A stretch of 64,000 nt of DNA from JAKLIX01 sp964605655 (GTDB lineage: Bacteria; Bacteroidota; Bacteroidia; Bacteroidales; CAIXZF01): assembly GCA_964605655.1 (NCBI GenBank), contig CAZSDK010000016.1:1-64000 (forward strand), read 5' to 3'. The translations under genes were made by a program, and so were the position numbers. A model generated the notes under the pieces. It was given only the letters and a program-made list of their open reading frames with translations. It did not search any database and was not told where the DNA came from. Positions within the stretch are counted from its first letter, which is position 1. Each line of letters opens with the position of its first letter. This document shows positions 62,859-64,000 of this stretch, one piece after another.

Positions 62859-63590
62859 ATGAAAAATTCAATGAGACTGTTACTGATTTCAGTATTGGTA
62901 ATCTGCGGATTACAAGGCTTTTCCCAGATCAAGTTCGGAGCAAAAGCCGGGGTACTTTTCACTAATGCTGCCTTCAACTATGATGACAATGACCTTGAAC
63001 CGGCATCCAAAATGAAGGTTGGTTACACCATAGGTCCTGCCGTCGAATATAGTTTTACCGACAACCTCGCCCTTCAGACAGGTTTGTTCTGGGCTACCAA
63101 AGGATATGCCACTGACCTTGAAGACGATCTCCCTGAAGGAGTCTCAATCGATGGCTGGGACAGATCAACCCTCAATTATTTAGAGATCCCTATCACCTTT
63201 GCTTATAAAATCAAGGACTTTCAGGTGTTTGCCGGTCCTTACCTGGCTTATTGCCTGGGTGGAAAAGAAAAATGGGATTACACTACCACTGTGGAAGTGA
63301 TGGGACAAAGTGTTTCCACCGATTATAAGGATGACATGAAGATCAAATCTTTCATGGGCAAGGTTAAAGAAGGTGACCTGGACGCAAATGAAGCACCAGT
63401 ATCAGCACTGGATTATGGTCTGAACCTCGGTGTAGGCTACCAGGCAGGTCCTGTTCTCATTAACCTGGGTTATTCCCTTGGACTCGGTAACCTGATGCCA
63501 GATATGGATGTCGAAGGTTTTGACCGTGGAGATTTCAAGAGTTCCAACCGGGTGATCAGCCTCACTGCCTCCTATTATCTCGGAAAATAA
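62859..63590 (+). CDS. Outer-membrane beta-barrel protein (PorT-like)
   Basis: 243 residues. A signal peptide (LLLISVLVICGLQGFSQ) is followed by the opening strand IKFGAKAGVLFTNAAFNY, then LALQTGLFWATKGY, LNYLEIPITFAYK and FAGPYLAYCLGGK, and a C-terminal strand ending ISLTASYYLGK. These are typical of the outer-membrane protein beta-barrel/PorT-like superfamily. Such proteins are frequent in Bacteroidota; the role is not assignable. A strong terminator follows. Confidence 0.85.
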   Translation: MKNSMRLLLISVLVICGLQGFSQIKFGAKAGVLFTNAAFNYDDNDLEPASKMKVGYTIGPAVEYSFTDNLALQTGLFWATKGYATDLEDDLPEGVSIDGWDRSTLNYLEIPITFAYKIKDFQVFAGPYLAYCLGGKEKWDYTTTVEVMGQSVSTDYKDDMKIKSFMGKVKEGDLDANEAPVSALDYGLNLGVGYQAGPVLINLGYSLGLGNLMPDMDVEGFDRGDFKSSNRVISLTASYYLGK

Positions 63591-63623
63591 GGTTGGCTTA
63601 CATTCGTTAAGTCCAAACATTTG

Positions 63624-63660
63624 AAGAAGGTGGCCCTCCGGGACCACCTTCTTTTATTTA
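63624..63660 (+). terminator. Rho-independent terminator after the beta-barrel gene
   Basis: AAGAAGGTGG (63624-63633) pairs with CCACCTTCTT (63644-63653), with an inner CCC/GGG extension and a T-rich tail. It lies 33 bases after the stop codon. Confidence 0.88.
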
Positions 63661-63691
63661 TACGTGGTGATGAACCATAACGACTTGGCTG

Positions 63692-63721
63692 TTTGCCGTT
63701 TCGTAATTATCCCTATTTTCG
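63692..63721 (+). promoter_or_regulatory. Possible promoter for the OPT transporter
   Basis: TTTG (63692-63695), an 18-base spacer, and TATTTTCG (63714-63721), one mismatch from TAnnTTTG. It ends 15 bases before the ATG at 63737. Confidence 0.35.
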
Positions 63722-63736
63722 CAAAAAAACCTCCCT

Positions 63737-64000
63737 ATGTCAGAACACTCATCAGAACCCATCAAAGGTCTTCCTGAAAATGCTTACAAGGAGCTGAAAG
63801 AAGGCGAATCGTACCGGCCGGTGATGCCACCCGAACAAAAATTCTCCGAACTGACCGCCTGGTCGATAGGTCTCGGACTGCTTATGGCCGTCATTTTTTC
63901 GGCTGCGGCTGCCTATTCCGGTCTGAAGATCGGCCAGGTCTTCGAAGCGGCCATCCCCATCTCCATCATCGCTGTCGGTGCCTCGGCAGCCGTGAGAAAG
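63737..64000 (+). CDS. OPT-family oligopeptide/metal-chelate transporter, 5' part only
   Basis: The first 88 codons are in the window and the frame is open to the edge. IKGLPENAYKELKEGE and YRPVMPPEQ, then a first transmembrane helix with FSAAAAYSGLKIGQVFEAAIPIS, match the opening of bacterial OPT transporters, which import small peptides or metal-peptide chelates. The full protein would be about 600-700 residues. The substrate cannot be inferred. Confidence 0.88.
   Translation, partial: MSEHSSEPIKGLPENAYKELKEGESYRPVMPPEQKFSELTAWSIGLGLLMAVIFSAAAAYSGLKIGQVFEAAIPISIIAVGASAAVRK

Overview
This window looks like a chromosomal segment of a Bacteroidota bacterium, most likely an anaerobic Bacteroidales-type organism. 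The evidence is type IX secretion sorting domains (type A and type B), a Bacteroidota-order division/cell-wall (dcw) cluster, a long SecA, DUF2795 and DUF3078 proteins, a GlsA/GlsB-like lipid acyltransferase pair, promoters of the form TTTG-N18-20-TAnnTTTG, and few Shine-Dalgarno sequences. A full-length pyruvate:ferredoxin oxidoreductase, an acyl-CoA carboxyltransferase with a biotin carrier, and a cobalamin adenosyltransferase suggest fermentative, propionate-linked metabolism. Base composition is about half G+C throughout. I saw no insertion sequence, prophage, CRISPR array or obvious genomic island. No gene-free stretch exceeds about 300 bases.

Layout. Positions 1-5.6 kb: partial tRNA-Gly, mutS, a SPOUT rRNA methyltransferase, and a TPR/OmpA-like lipoprotein closed by a strong terminator. 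5.6-15.6 kb: a giant T9SS-exported Ig-repeat adhesin, the protease sppA followed at once by a MATE exporter, and a smaller T9SS cargo protein. 15.6-23 kb: nifJ (PFOR) divergent from a dihydroorotate-dehydrogenase-like flavoprotein, then mutS2. 23-27.6 kb: a TPR-PAS hybrid sensor kinase divergent from a receiver-PP2C phosphatase. 27.6-32.4 kb: a polytopic membrane protein, a DUF302/DUF6132 pair, a YjbR protein, and the carboxyltransferase/biotin-carrier pair. 32.4-35 kb: minus-strand glsA-glsB-engB. 35.1-50.6 kb: the dcw cluster mraZ-rsmH-ftsL-ftsI-murE-mraY-[murD remnant]-ftsW-murG-murC-ftsQ-ftsA-ftsZ-yqeY. 50.6-55.7 kb: a geranylgeranyl-reductase-family flavoprotein, secA and a small DUF2795 gene. 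55.9-64 kb: a TMTC-like TPR membrane protein, cobalamin adenosyltransferase and ABC ATPase, a methyltransferase, a UbiA prenyltransferase, a DUF3078 protein, mscL, a beta-barrel protein, and the start of an OPT transporter.

The outstanding anomaly is murD. The rest of the dcw cluster is intact, but murD is a 182-residue open frame carrying only the C-terminal ligase domain. The UDP-binding domain and almost all of the ATPase domain are missing. In addition, the residues corresponding to E. coli Asn268, Asn271, Thr321 and Lys348 are replaced. This gene cannot be a conventional MurD ligase, so the cell needs the activity from elsewhere. A second notable feature is a three-copy, 10-bp-phased repeat overlapping the mraZ promoter, a candidate MraZ operator.
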